A stretch of 64,000 nt of DNA, from contig CANJPZ010000008.1 in assembly GCA_947476325.1 (NCBI GenBank), positions 1 to 64,000 on the forward strand. Direction: 5' to 3'. Under the pieces are notes generated by a model. The model did no database searches and had not been told where the DNA came from. It worked only from the letters and a program-made list of their open reading frames with translations. The position numbers were made by a program, and so were the translations under genes. Positions 36,000-44,790 of the stretch are shown piece after piece. Source of the DNA: Caulobacteraceae bacterium (GTDB taxonomy: Bacteria > Pseudomonadota > Alphaproteobacteria > Caulobacterales > Caulobacteraceae). Every line of letters begins with the position of its first letter. Position 1 is the stretch's first letter.

Positions 36000-36782
36000 T
36001 CAGAACACCGCGTACCCGCCGTCGATCAGGACCTGGTCGCCGGTGTGGAAGCTTGAGGCGTCGGACGCGAAGTAGATCGCCATGCCGCCAAAGTCGGCCG
36101 GCTCGCCCCAGCGGCGCAGCGGGACGCGCTTGATGACCTTGTCGTTGAAGACGTCGCTCTCCTGCGATTGCTTGGTCATGTCGGTGGCGATCCAGCCCGG
36201 CAGGATGGAATTGGCCCTTACGCCGTAACGCGCATGCTCGACGGCGATGCCGCGGATCATGGCCAGCAGGGCGCCCTTGGTCGCCGCATAGTGCTCGTTG
36301 CGCGCGGCTCCATCGATCGCCGACAAGGACGAGATCGCCACCAGGCTGCCGCCGGGGTCGCCGGCGTTGGCGCGCTCCACCATGTGGCGGCAGGCGGCGC
36401 GGAAGGTGAAGAAGACGCCGTCGAGGTTGACCGCCAGGATCTTGCGATAGTCCTCGGTGGGGATGTCGATGAACGGTTTGCCTTTCAAGCCGATGCCGGC
36501 GTTGGCGATGACGGTGTCGACCCGGCCCATCTTCTCGACGGCCTCGGCCATGGCTGCGTCGACCGCCAGTTCGTCAGACACATCTACACGTTGAGCCAGC
36601 ACTCGACCGCCGATGGCCTTCAGTTGGGTTTCAGCCGCAGCATTCTTGTCCGGGTTCGACCCCCAGATCACCACGTCAGAGCCTGCCTGCGCCAAGGCCA
36701 GGGCCATGCCCAGACCGATGCCGCCATTGCCGCCGGTAACCAGCGAAACCTTGCCAGTCAGGTCAAAAGCCTTGTAGGCCAT
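36000..36782 (-). CDS. Short-chain dehydrogenase/reductase (SDR) family oxidoreductase
   Basis: A 260-residue classical SDR. The cofactor motif is SLVTGGNGGIGLGMALALAQ, with NAGIGL as the second motif. The catalytic residues are Ser in VAISSLSAIDGA and the pair Tyr/Lys in HYAATKGALLAM. The C-terminus has GGYAVF, usual for the family. The segment VVIWGSNPDKN after the second strand hints at NADP or NAD choice but does not decide it. The substrate is unknown. It ends 11 bases from the second paralogue, convergent with it. Confidence 0.88.
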   Translation of the reverse strand: MAYKAFDLTGKVSLVTGGNGGIGLGMALALAQAGSDVVIWGSNPDKNAAAETQLKAIGGRVLAQRVDVSDELAVDAAMAEAVEKMGRVDTVIANAGIGLKGKPFIDIPTEDYRKILAVNLDGVFFTFRAACRHMVERANAGDPGGSLVAISSLSAIDGAARNEHYAATKGALLAMIRGIAVEHARYGVRANSILPGWIATDMTKQSQESDVFNDKVIKRVPLRRWGEPADFGGMAIYFASDASSFHTGDQVLIDGGYAVF

Positions 36783-37073
36783 AGGTTGAACACTCCATCA
36801 ATGAGTCTGTTATGATTAATGGCTAGCGCCTGAACGGACGCCCCTGTTGCCGCAAGTCGCGGCCACACTCAATCGGGTGCGTGTTCGCGCAAGAGATTTG
36901 CAGTGCGGCGAGGAACTTGGTGAACCGTTGCGCGTTTGTCACTAGATCGTCGTCCAAACCCTACCATAGGGCGGAATATTTCACGGAACGGCGCTACAAG
37001 AGGGTTGTTATTCAACAGCCTCTGTGGCAAAACAACCTACCTCTCGCGAGGATTCTGTTTTTTGGAGGATTCT
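36783..37073. other. Long intergenic region upstream of a small secreted protein
   Basis: A 291-base gap without a supported gene. It is less GC-rich than its surroundings and must hold the SDR promoter (minus) and the promoter of the 37074 gene (plus). A long leader is possible: the segments gagggttgtt (37000-37009) and aacaacctacctc (37031-37043) are partly complementary and flank a loop, just before the TTTTGGAGG ribosome binding site. No riboswitch class is recognised. Confidence 0.35.
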
Positions 37074-37508
37074 ATGAACGGTAAGATAGTGGCGCTGGCT
37101 GCTGTGGGGATTATGCTTGCCGGTCAGGCTTCCGCCGCAGCCGCCGCAACAGCTCAGATCAGCAGCGTGAGCGGTTCGGTTGTCGCCAGTTCGAACGGGC
37201 GCTTCTCGCCTGCGACGACTTCGACCACACTGACCGCCGGTGACCGGGTTGTGGCCCGTGACGGCGCAGCTCAAGTGAAATTCTCGGACGGATGTGTCAT
37301 TTCGCTGAAGCCCCAAGCCATGCTGACCGTTGGTCAGTCCTCGCCCTGCGCTACCGGCGCGGGTCTGGTTTCGGCTTCCGACAGCAACGCCGCTCAATTC
37401 GGCGATGACACCACCGGCTTCAAGAAGGCGTCGGTTACCTTCGCCGTCCTGGCCGCCCTCCTCCTGATCGAAGCCAACTCGCGGAACAACGACTCCGTCA
37501 GCCACTAG
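37074..37508 (+). CDS. Small secreted FecR-like protein with C-terminal helix
   Basis: A 144-residue protein with a signal peptide (IVALAAVGIMLAGQASA). The middle resembles the FecR beta-fold repeat: ISSVSGSVVASSNGRF, LTAGDRVVARDGAAQVKFSD and GCVISLKPQAML; two cysteines (about 81 and 95) may form a disulfide. A hydrophobic segment near the end, SVTFAVLAALLLIEANSR, could anchor it, leaving a tail NNDSVSH. TTTTGGAGG lies 7 bases before the ATG. It is a monocistronic unit: a strong terminator follows and a long region with leader structure precedes it. Function is unknown. Confidence 0.7.
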   Translation: MNGKIVALAAVGIMLAGQASAAAAATAQISSVSGSVVASSNGRFSPATTSTTLTAGDRVVARDGAAQVKFSDGCVISLKPQAMLTVGQSSPCATGAGLVSASDSNAAQFGDDTTGFKKASVTFAVLAALLLIEANSRNNDSVSH

Positions 37509-37546
37509 GCCTTTCCGGCCGATAGGTCGGGACACAATGATTAAGA

Positions 37547-37576
37547 GCGCGGCGCCTCGAGGCGCCGCGCTTTTTT
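37547..37576 (+). terminator. Rho-independent terminator
   Basis: GCGCGGCGCCTC (37547-37558) and GAGGCGCCGCGC (37559-37570) pair perfectly, with T6 right after (37571-37576) and another GTTTT beyond. It ends the 37074 gene and separates it from convergent yaaA. Confidence 0.9.
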
Positions 37577-37604
37577 GTTTTCCGGACGGCCTCGCTCGCC
37601 GGGT

Positions 37605-38384
37605 TCAGCCTGACTTCAAGGGGGGCTGCGGGCGCATGAACACCCAGTCTTCATCGCTCGACAGTTCGGGACGATAACCATAGCCCTCGGCGTTGAAGTC
37701 CTTGAGGCCTTCAGCGCGATCCAGACGCCGGTCAATCGCATAGCGCGCCATCAGACCGCGCGCCTTCTTGGCGTAGAACGAGATGATGCGGTGCTCGCCA
37801 TCCTTTTCCTCACGGAAGTGGCAGTTCACGACGGGGAATCGAAGCGCCTTGCGATCCACGGCGGCGAAATACTCCTGGCTGGCCAGATTGATCAGGGTCG
37901 CATCGGCGTGGCCGTCGAGCGCGTCATTCAGCGTCCCAGCCACCGGCCCCTTCCAGAACCGGTACAGATCGGAGCCCCGCTTCGTCTGCAGGCGGATACC
38001 CATTTCAAGCCGATAGGGCTGAACGGCATCGAGCGGCCGCAAGACGCCATACAGGCCTGACAGAATACGGATGTGGTCCTGAGCCCAAACCAGTCCCTTG
38101 CGATCCAGCCCGCGCGCGTTCAGGCCCTGATAGACATCGCCATTGAAAGCAAAGGCCGCCTGCAGGCCGTCCTCGCAAGCCGGATCAAAGGCCTGAAATC
38201 GCTCGTGATTGAGATGCGCAAGGTTGTCCGAAATCCCCATCAGACGCTTTAGATCGCTCTGGCGAAGGCGCACCGTCCGCTCGGCCAGTTCGGCGATATC
38301 GCTCTTCAGCAATGGCGTGGTCAGAGGCGCGTCAGGCGCGTCCTCGAACTTCATGGCCTTGGCTGGTGACAGGACGATCAGCAT
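37605..38384 (-). CDS. yaaA: Peroxide stress protein YaaA
   Basis: DUF328/UPF0246 family; in E. coli YaaA lowers intracellular free iron during peroxide stress and binds DNA. The 259-residue protein begins MLIVLSPAKAMKFEDAP and has GVLRPLDAVQPYRLEMGIRL, then LINLASQEYF, VVNCHFREEKDG and KKARGLMARY, which are the hallmarks of the family. The ATG at 38384 fits the known N-terminus; a TTG 12 codons upstream is the alternative. Confidence 0.94.
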   Translation of the reverse strand: MLIVLSPAKAMKFEDAPDAPLTTPLLKSDIAELAERTVRLRQSDLKRLMGISDNLAHLNHERFQAFDPACEDGLQAAFAFNGDVYQGLNARGLDRKGLVWAQDHIRILSGLYGVLRPLDAVQPYRLEMGIRLQTKRGSDLYRFWKGPVAGTLNDALDGHADATLINLASQEYFAAVDRKALRFPVVNCHFREEKDGEHRIISFYAKKARGLMARYAIDRRLDRAEGLKDFNAEGYGYRPELSSDEDWVFMRPQPPLKSG

Positions 38385-38435
38385 GGCCCACTCATAGAGC
38401 GCTGCGATGGTGTCCGCCAAGGCGACTTGAGGCCT

Positions 38436-39845
38436 CTAGAACAAAACCCGCGGATTCATGATCCGTTTGGGGTCTAGGCTGGCCCGGATCGCCCGATAGG
38501 CGGCGATTTCCACCGGGTCCTTGTAGCGCAAGGCGTCGTCCACCTTCATCACGCCAATCCCGTGTTCGGCGCTGATCGAGCCGCCCATGGCCACGACGAC
38601 GGCGTTGATGATTCCAGTCGCCTCGCTGCGCTGCGCCATGTGCGCGGCCACATCGCCACCCGCCGGGGCCAGCACATCATAGTGCAGGTTGCCGTCTCCA
38701 ACGTGTCCGAAGGTTGGAAAGCGCACCCCGGGGCTGAAAGCGCTGACCGCCTTGCCCGCGAGCTCAAGGAATTCGGGGATTGCCGAGACCGGCACCGAGA
38801 TGTCGTTCTTCCAGGCCTGGCCTTCAGATTTCTGGGCGGCCGACTGGTTTTCCCGCAATGCCCAGAAGGCCGCCGCCTGGCCATCGGACTGGGCGATCGC
38901 GGCGTCGTCCGCCAGACCGTCTTCAAGTGCGGCGGCAAGGATCCGTTCGAGCGCCCGCTCGGCGCCGCCGGGTTCAGCGTCGGTCACCTCGATCAGCACA
39001 TACCAGGGATGACGGCCCTCGAGGGGCAGTCGGGAATTGGGCGCGTGCCGCAGGACAAGGTCGACGCCCAGATCACTCATCAGCTCAAAGGCTTCCAGCG
39101 AGCCGCCAGCGTCGCTGCGCGCCCGGGCCAGCAAGTCCAGCGTCGCGCGTGGATTGGACGCCCCGACAAACGCTACGGCTCGGGAAGCCGGCAAGGGGAA
39201 CAGCTTGAGCCGCGCGGCGGTGACGATTCCCAGCGTGCCTTCGGCGCCGCACAGCAGCTGCTTCAGGTCATAACCGGTGTTGTCCTTGCGCGGCCGCACC
39301 AGGCCATCCCAGACCCGGCCGTCCGGCATGACTGCCTCAAGGCCCAGGACCAGATCGCGCATATTGCCGAACCGCAGGACCGCAGTGCCGCCGGCGTTGG
39401 TCGAGACATTACCGCCGATGGTGCATGAGCCTTCCGACGCAAGTCCCAGCGGAAAACGCCGACGCGCCGACAGCGCCGCCTCGTGCGCCGCCGCCAGCGT
39501 CACGCCGGCCTGGACGGTCAGGGCCTCGTCAAAGGTATCGATCTCGAGCACCTTGTGCATCCGCTCGAGCGAGATCAGCACTTCGCCTTGCGGAATCTGT
39601 CCGCCGACCAGGCCCGTGTTGCCGCCCTGAACGGTCACAGGAGTCCCGGTCTCGGCGCAGAGCGAGACGATGGCCGCCACCTCTGCGGTGGATTTCGGAA
39701 GCATCAGGATCGGCGTCGAGCCGCTCCAGCGCTCGCGCCATTCCACCAGCTTGGGCGCCAAGCGCTCGGGATCGGCGCTCCATCCGGTTGGACCGGCAAG
39801 GGTCTTCAGACGGTCAATGACATCGGGGCGAACGGAAATAGTCAT
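38436..39845 (-). CDS. FAD-binding oxidoreductase (D-2-hydroxyacid dehydrogenase type)
   Basis: A 469-residue flavoprotein of the VAO/PCMH group. The FAD domain has PVTVQGGNTGLVGGQIPQGE and SEGSCTIGGNVSTNAGGTAV with the phosphate-binding glycines; the C-terminal substrate domain has PTFGHVGDGNLHYDVLAPAG and SISAEHGIGVMK, whose His residues bind metal in D-2-hydroxyglutarate and D-lactate dehydrogenases. The exact substrate is not decided by sequence alone. It is followed by yaaA (about 50 bases away) and preceded by the tsaC/sua5 gene, both on the same strand. Confidence 0.87.
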   Translation of the reverse strand: MTISVRPDVIDRLKTLAGPTGWSADPERLAPKLVEWRERWSGSTPILMLPKSTAEVAAIVSLCAETGTPVTVQGGNTGLVGGQIPQGEVLISLERMHKVLEIDTFDEALTVQAGVTLAAAHEAALSARRRFPLGLASEGSCTIGGNVSTNAGGTAVLRFGNMRDLVLGLEAVMPDGRVWDGLVRPRKDNTGYDLKQLLCGAEGTLGIVTAARLKLFPLPASRAVAFVGASNPRATLDLLARARSDAGGSLEAFELMSDLGVDLVLRHAPNSRLPLEGRHPWYVLIEVTDAEPGGAERALERILAAALEDGLADDAAIAQSDGQAAAFWALRENQSAAQKSEGQAWKNDISVPVSAIPEFLELAGKAVSAFSPGVRFPTFGHVGDGNLHYDVLAPAGGDVAAHMAQRSEATGIINAVVVAMGGSISAEHGIGVMKVDDALRYKDPVEIAAYRAIRASLDPKRIMNPRVLF

Positions 39846-39854
39846 GACGCCAGT

Positions 39855-40823
39855 CTAGCCCACCTTTCCCGCCGCGCGCGACAGCCGGTCGTTGATGGCC
39901 TCGCCTAGGCCGGCATGGGGGACCGGCGCCACCGCGATAGCGCTGGGGTTCATTCGGTCGGCGGCCCGCAACATCGAAAACAGATTGGCGGCCGCCTCCT
40001 TCAAATCTGCGGAAGGGCTGAGGTTGAACACTGCCGCACCGCCTTTCGCCGGGCCGAACGCCAGCCAGGCTTCGCCGGCCTGCGGCGCAGTCGCTTCAAG
40101 GCGGACTGGCGCCTGCGGGGCATAGTGCAAGGTCAGTCGCCCGGGCGAGCGACGGGCGTCCGCTTGCGCAGCCGCCAGGGGACCGATCAAAGCTTCGATG
40201 GCCTCGCGCGCGACGCCACCTGGCCTCAGCAGGCGCGCCGGCTCACCCGGCAGCAAGGCGACGACCGTTGATTCAAGTCCCACCGCGCAGGGTCCGCCGT
40301 CCAGGCTGGCGCTCGCAGAGTCGCCGGTCTCGTCCATGGCGTCGCGCCAGGTTGTCGGGCTGGGCCGGCCGGAGCGGTTAGCCGAAGGCGCAACCAGCGG
40401 CGCGCCGAATTCCACCAGCAACTGGCGGGCCATCGGATGGGCGGGCGCCCGGACGGCGACGGTATCCAGTCCCGCGCGTGCCAGGTCGCATACGCCGGCC
40501 TCATCCCGGACCGGCGCGACAATGGTGAGCGGACCTGGCCAGAAGGCTGCCGCCAGGGTCTCGGCTCTTGAGTCCAGGTGGGCCACCTGCCGGGCCGCTG
40601 CGATATCGGCCACGTGGGCGATCAACGGGTTGAACGCGGGCCGCCCCTTTGCCTGATAGAGCGCCGCCACGGCTATGGAATTGGCCGCATCGGCGGCCAG
40701 CCCATAGACCGTCTCGGTCGGCATAATAACCAGCTCGCCAGCCCGCAGAGCCTTGGCGGCCTCAGAGATGTTCAAGCAGATAGTCCGCCGACGAGACCTT
40801 GAATTCTCCCGCCTGCTCGACAT
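39855..40823 (-). CDS. L-threonylcarbamoyladenylate synthase (Sua5 type)
   Basis: Makes threonylcarbamoyl-AMP from threonine, bicarbonate and ATP for the t6A37 tRNA modification. The protein has KALRAGELVIMPTETVYGLA, AALYQAKGRPAFNPLIAHV and FWPGPLTIVAPV, plus a C-terminal Sua5 domain (RSPGRLTLHYAPQAPVRL), so it is the long Sua5 rather than short TsaC. The true start is uncertain: ATG at 40823 overlaps the peroxiredoxin gene by 62 bases, and TTG at 40775 (LNISEAAKAL) is a good alternative and fits the family N-terminus better. Confidence 0.9.
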   Translation of the reverse strand: MSSRRENSRSRRRTICLNISEAAKALRAGELVIMPTETVYGLAADAANSIAVAALYQAKGRPAFNPLIAHVADIAAARQVAHLDSRAETLAAAFWPGPLTIVAPVRDEAGVCDLARAGLDTVAVRAPAHPMARQLLVEFGAPLVAPSANRSGRPSPTTWRDAMDETGDSASASLDGGPCAVGLESTVVALLPGEPARLLRPGGVAREAIEALIGPLAAAQADARRSPGRLTLHYAPQAPVRLEATAPQAGEAWLAFGPAKGGAAVFNLSPSADLKEAAANLFSMLRAADRMNPSAIAVAPVPHAGLGEAINDRLSRAAGKVG

Positions 40824-41244
40824 TCAGCTGCTCGACAACGCCATCCTTTGCGACGAGGGAATAGCGCTGTGAACGCCGGCCCATACCAAATTTCGACCCG
40901 TCGAAATCCAGGCCGATCGCCTTGGTGAACTCGCCATTGCCGTCGGCCAGCATCATGACTTCATCCGTGATGCCCTGATCCTTGCCCCAGGCCTTCATGA
41001 CGAACACGTCGTTGACCGAGACACAAACGATCAGGTCGACACCTTTGGCCCTCAGTTCGGCCGCATGGGTCTTGAACCCGGGCAGGTGTTTGGCCGAGCA
41101 GGTCGGCGTGAAGGCGCCGGGCAGGGCCAGAAGCGCGACGCGCTTGCCGGCGAACACATCGGCAGTGGTCTTCGGCGCAGGACCGTCCTCGGTGGGGGTC
41201 ATGAAGGTTGCGTCCGGCAGGCGGTCGCCGACTTTGATGGTCAT
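40762..41244 (-). CDS. Peroxiredoxin (Prx5-type)
   Basis: A thiol peroxidase of 160 residues. The peroxidatic cysteine is in LPGAFTPTCSAKHLPGF, the Prx5 signature; QGITDEVMMLADGNGEFTKA, then GLDFDGSKFGMGRRSQRYSL and LLEHL at the end complete the family pattern. Prx5 members reduce hydroperoxides with thioredoxin or glutaredoxin. The ATG at 41244 (MTIKVGDRLPDATF) matches the family; codons upstream do not. It is divergent from yqgE and overlaps the sua5 start. Confidence 0.92.
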   Translation of the reverse strand: MTIKVGDRLPDATFMTPTEDGPAPKTTADVFAGKRVALLALPGAFTPTCSAKHLPGFKTHAAELRAKGVDLIVCVSVNDVFVMKAWGKDQGITDEVMMLADGNGEFTKAIGLDFDGSKFGMGRRSQRYSLVAKDGVVEQLNVEQAGEFKVSSADYLLEHL

Positions 41245-41349
41245 GGCTTTCAGTGCTCCACTTGTGTTGAGCGGAAAGTGATAGGCTTCCCTCGCCATTC
41301 CGCCAACCCGCTCTTGTCACCTTTGGCCGCTGGCCGCACAGTTTGGGTC

Positions 41350-41922
41350 ATGGCCCTGACGCCGCAAAGTCTTACTGGCCGAATGCTGATCGCCATGCCC
41401 GGCATCGACGATCCGCGCTTCGAACGCGCCGTGATTTTCGTTTGTGCGCATAACGACGAACACGCCATGGGCCTGATGGTGAACCGGCCGGTCGATGGTC
41501 TGACGACGCCAGCCTTGCTGGCCAGGCTGGGGGTTGAGTCGGACATCTCCATGCCCGAGGACCTAGTTCTGTTCGGCGGTCCGGTTGAACGCGAGCGAGG
41601 CTTTGTCCTGCATACCCGTGACTACGCCAGCACGCCTGGTACGCTCAACATCGACGCCAGCGTCGGCCTGACCGCCACGCGCGATGTTCTGGAGGCGATG
41701 GCCGACGAGGATCGGCGCCCGCGCCGGTCTGTTCTGGCGCTAGGTTATGCCGGCTGGGGCGGCGGTCAGCTCGAAAGCGAAATTCGTCAGAACGTGTGGC
41801 TGACCTGCGAGCCGCACGAGGCTCTGCTGTTCGGGCCTGACCACGAACACAAGTGGAGCATGGCGCTGGCCCGCATCGGCGTGTCCGCCGATCGACTGTC
41901 GACCCTGGCCGGCCGCGCCTGA
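41350..41922 (+). CDS. YqgE/AlgH family protein
   Basis: A 190-residue member of UPF0301/AlgH. Characteristic stretches are LTGRMLIAMPGIDDPRFERA, AMGLMVNRPVDGLT, LVLFGGPVERERGFVLHT and LALGYAGWGGGQLESEIRQN. AlgH was named for an effect on alginate regulation in Pseudomonas, but the biochemical role of the family is unknown. The ATG at 41350 is clear. It lies between the peroxiredoxin gene (divergent) and the secreted 41948 gene (convergent). Confidence 0.92.
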   Translation: MALTPQSLTGRMLIAMPGIDDPRFERAVIFVCAHNDEHAMGLMVNRPVDGLTTPALLARLGVESDISMPEDLVLFGGPVERERGFVLHTRDYASTPGTLNIDASVGLTATRDVLEAMADEDRRPRRSVLALGYAGWGGGQLESEIRQNVWLTCEPHEALLFGPDHEHKWSMALARIGVSADRLSTLAGRA

Positions 41923-41947
41923 AGGGGCGCGGCCGGAGGGTTTTGAC

Positions 41948-42964
41948 CTAGCGCAGGAATTTGCCCGCGCCGGATTCGATCGCCTTGTCGGCGTCACGGC
42001 AGATATCGTCGATCGCCGATTTCATAACCGGGTCACTGGCGACCGGAACAAAGTCGCCCGGGGTCAGGGTGGTTGTGGATTGACCGGCCAGATTGCGCGA
42101 TGCGTAGAGCGTGACCGAAACCTTGCGGATCTGACCACGCTGGCAGTTGATGTCATAGTCCGTGGACTGGGACAGGGCGGTTCCTGTCGGCGTCGTCACC
42201 GGGCCATAGAATTCCTGGCGCAGGATGTAGCGCGGCGTTGAGCGAGTGCCCTTCGAGGAATCGGGTTTGGCGCTTCTGAACAGGGCGCCATCGGCGCCAA
42301 AGCCCAGGAGCGGCCAGTCGGGATTTCCGGCTGTGCCACCTTGCAGCACGGCTTGTTCGGTCAGCCAGCGGCGGCCGGCGGCCTGGTCGTTGATGTTGAA
42401 GGTCGGACCGGGACGAGCCCCGGCGGCGCCAGGCGCCGCGGCGACAGCGCCACCTCGACCCGGACCCGAGGCCGCAGCGCAGGCGGCGCGAACGCTGCCT
42501 TCGAGCACAGCGACGGAAGCGGCGGGCGACCAGTCTTCGGAATTGAGTTGGGTCTTCTTGTCGCCACCCAGATTGTGAGCGGGGAAGCTGGCGGTCTGGA
42601 CCTGCTTGATGCGGGCGCCGACGCAATCGACAGTAAAGGTGTCGAGTTCCGACAGGGCCTGGATGCCGCCGACACCGGGGCCGGCCTTGAAGAATTCGAT
42701 GCGAAGGGCGACGCTGGCCTGTCCGGAACTGGCGTCACGCTGGGCCAGAACGCCGCGCATCAGCAGGCCGTCGGGCGTCGCTGCAATCGACTGCCATCCG
42801 GTGACCGGGTTGGCGGTCTTTTCCAGAATGCTGTTGGACGTCTTCCAGGCGTCAACGGATGCCTTGTTAGCGGGGTCTGGCGTTTGAGCCAGGGTGGCGC
42901 CGGCTATCGCCACGCCCAGAACCGCAGCCGCCAATCCGGCGCTGCGGGTTTTGTTGCCGACCAT
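41948..42964 (-). CDS. Secreted protein with two tandem 160-residue repeats
   Basis: 338 residues with a signal peptide (AAAVLGVAIAGATLA|QT). After it the sequence is two homologous units offset by exactly 160 residues: W57/W217, C114/C274 and C162/C322 are in register. Matching segments are DGLLMRGVLAQRDAS with DGALFRSAKPDSS, DTFTVDCVGARIKQV with TDYDINCQRGQIRKV, and SFPAHNLGGDKKTQL with LYASRNLAGQSTTTL. Between them lies a Gly/Ala/Pro linker (about 166-186). The unit recalls the surface-adhesin E type domain, but I cannot confirm that. GGAGGAAACG precedes the ATG. Function is unknown. Confidence 0.72.
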   Translation of the reverse strand: MVGNKTRSAGLAAAVLGVAIAGATLAQTPDPANKASVDAWKTSNSILEKTANPVTGWQSIAATPDGLLMRGVLAQRDASSGQASVALRIEFFKAGPGVGGIQALSELDTFTVDCVGARIKQVQTASFPAHNLGGDKKTQLNSEDWSPAASVAVLEGSVRAACAAASGPGRGGAVAAAPGAAGARPGPTFNINDQAAGRRWLTEQAVLQGGTAGNPDWPLLGFGADGALFRSAKPDSSKGTRSTPRYILRQEFYGPVTTPTGTALSQSTDYDINCQRGQIRKVSVTLYASRNLAGQSTTTLTPGDFVPVASDPVMKSAIDDICRDADKAIESGAGKFLR

Positions 42965-43090
42965 CGTTTCCTCCGAGAGATCCTAATTTATGGACTTGTT
43001 TTTTCTCATATGGGCCACGCCGTTTCCCTCACGTCAACTCAATCTTGCGACGCTAGTTCGGGGCGATGAGCCTTGCCCGAACCGGCAGTC

Positions 43091-44752
43091 TCAGCCGCGC
43101 GCCTTAACAGGCGCCACGCCGTCAGCATAGGCCTCGTTCAGATAGACTTCGGCCTCCTGCGGCGACAGGGCCGGGGCGTAACCGAATCCCTGGCCGTAGT
43201 CGCAGCCCAGGTCCTGCAGGGCGCTGGCCATGGCGGCGTTCTCTACCCCTTCGGCCACCACCTCGAGGGCCAGTTCCCGGCCAAGATTGACCACAGAGCG
43301 GACAATCTTGGCCGAACCTTCGTTGCTTCCCATGGTGCGCACGAAATAGCGGTCGATCTTCAGCGTGTCGAAGGGCAGGCGGGTCAGATAGGACAGGGAC
43401 GAGAACCCGGTGCCGAAATCGTCCAGCGAAAGGCCGGCGCCGGTTTTGCGCAACTGACGCAGGATAACCGAGGCCCGGTCGGGATCGCGCATGATGTCGC
43501 TCTCGGTGATCTCGAGCTTCAGGGCCAGAGGCGGCAGGTCGGTTTCCTTCAGCAGGGCCGCGACATCTTCCACCAGATTGGGCCGGTCGATCTCGCCGGT
43601 CGACAGATTGACGCTGCAGGTCAGGGCGCCGGCGCGGGCGTGGCGGGATTTCCACTCGGCCAGCTGTAAGGCTGAAGCGCGCATCATGGCCGCGCCCAGA
43701 TCGGTCATCAGGCCCATTTCCTCGCACAGCGGCAGGAACTCGTTCGGCGCGATCAGGCCGCGGCGCGGGTGGCGCCAGCGGGCCAGGGCTTCGAAGCCTG
43801 AAATCTTGCCGTCCTTCAAGCGGACGACAGGCTGGAAGTAGGGGACGATCTCGCCGCGGGCGATGGCGCCGCGCAGGTCGGATTCCAGCGCCAGCCTGGA
43901 CAGGCCGTCGCTTTCGGGGCCGTCGCAATAGGTCGAGGCGCTGCCGCGACCGGCGGACTTTGCGCTTTCCAGCGCGACTTCGGCCCGGCGGAGCAGTTCG
44001 GCCGCATCGGTGGTGTCGGGGCCGCCGATGCCGCGCACCGAGCCGATGGCCAGGGTCGGGTGAATGTCAAAGCCGGCGATGCGCAGCGGCTGTTCCATCA
44101 CCCGGCGCAGCTCGTCGGTCAGATTGCGGCCCGAGGGGTCGGCGAGCAGGGCGAACTCGTCCTCACCGATCCTTCCCATGACCACACCCGGCGGAAAGCC
44201 CGCGGCCATGCGCGATCCGAGGGCGGCCAGAACCAGGTCGGCGCGTTCGTGGCCGAGGGCCTCGTTCAGGCGGCGCAGGCGATTAAGGTCGGCGACCACC
44301 AGCTCGAAACTGGCCGTCTCGACCAGGCGCTCGCGGGCCCGGATGAGAAAGCTACGGCGGTCCAGCAGGCCGGTGAGCGGATCGCTCTCCGAGGCCGAAA
44401 ACTTGGACTCAGGCGCGATGACGCCGGCGGCGCGGATGCCGCCTTCTTCCAGCCAGACGCCGCGCCAGACGCAGCACTCGCCGCCGCGCATCTGGATCCG
44501 GGCCGTGACTTCGGTTCCGGGTTCCTGGACGCGCAGGAACTCCTCGAAGACCGTGCGGTCCTGGGGCATGGCAAGGGCGTAAGCGGCGGCCGAGGCGCAC
44601 TCGGGGGCCAGGGGGGCCAGGCCCAGGGTCCGGGCGGCGCCGGTAACCCTTAGGCGGTCGCGTCCCGGCTCCCAGTTCCACAACACGACATCGGCCGAGG
44701 CGAGGGCCTCGAAAACCGCTGTCGCGTCCCAGAAATGGTTGCTTTGCCGCAT
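43091..44752 (-). CDS. pdeA: c-di-GMP phosphodiesterase, PdeA-like (PAS-GEDEF-EAL)
   Basis: 553 residues in three domains: an N-terminal PAS-like domain (about 1-115), a degenerate GGDEF domain whose signature is GEDEF (GRIGEDEFALL, about 196), and an intact EAL domain (GFEALARWRHP about 319, LKLEITESDIM, LDDFGTGFSSLSYL, TLKIDRYFV, VVAEGVEN). GEDEF is the hallmark of Caulobacter PdeA, where it binds GTP and activates the EAL phosphodiesterase rather than making c-di-GMP. The C-terminus ends KARG, comparable to the Arg-Gly tail needed for ClpXP degradation of PdeA. The ATG at 44752 is chosen over a TTG five codons upstream. The adjacent acetyltransferase also fits the PdeA locus. Confidence 0.83.
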   Translation of the reverse strand: MRQSNHFWDATAVFEALASADVVLWNWEPGRDRLRVTGAARTLGLAPLAPECASAAAYALAMPQDRTVFEEFLRVQEPGTEVTARIQMRGGECCVWRGVWLEEGGIRAAGVIAPESKFSASESDPLTGLLDRRSFLIRARERLVETASFELVVADLNRLRRLNEALGHERADLVLAALGSRMAAGFPPGVVMGRIGEDEFALLADPSGRNLTDELRRVMEQPLRIAGFDIHPTLAIGSVRGIGGPDTTDAAELLRRAEVALESAKSAGRGSASTYCDGPESDGLSRLALESDLRGAIARGEIVPYFQPVVRLKDGKISGFEALARWRHPRRGLIAPNEFLPLCEEMGLMTDLGAAMMRASALQLAEWKSRHARAGALTCSVNLSTGEIDRPNLVEDVAALLKETDLPPLALKLEITESDIMRDPDRASVILRQLRKTGAGLSLDDFGTGFSSLSYLTRLPFDTLKIDRYFVRTMGSNEGSAKIVRSVVNLGRELALEVVAEGVENAAMASALQDLGCDYGQGFGYAPALSPQEAEVYLNEAYADGVAPVKARG

Positions 44753-44790
44753 GCCCCGCCCAGTCAAACGGGTCTCGCAGGCGGGCCCGG

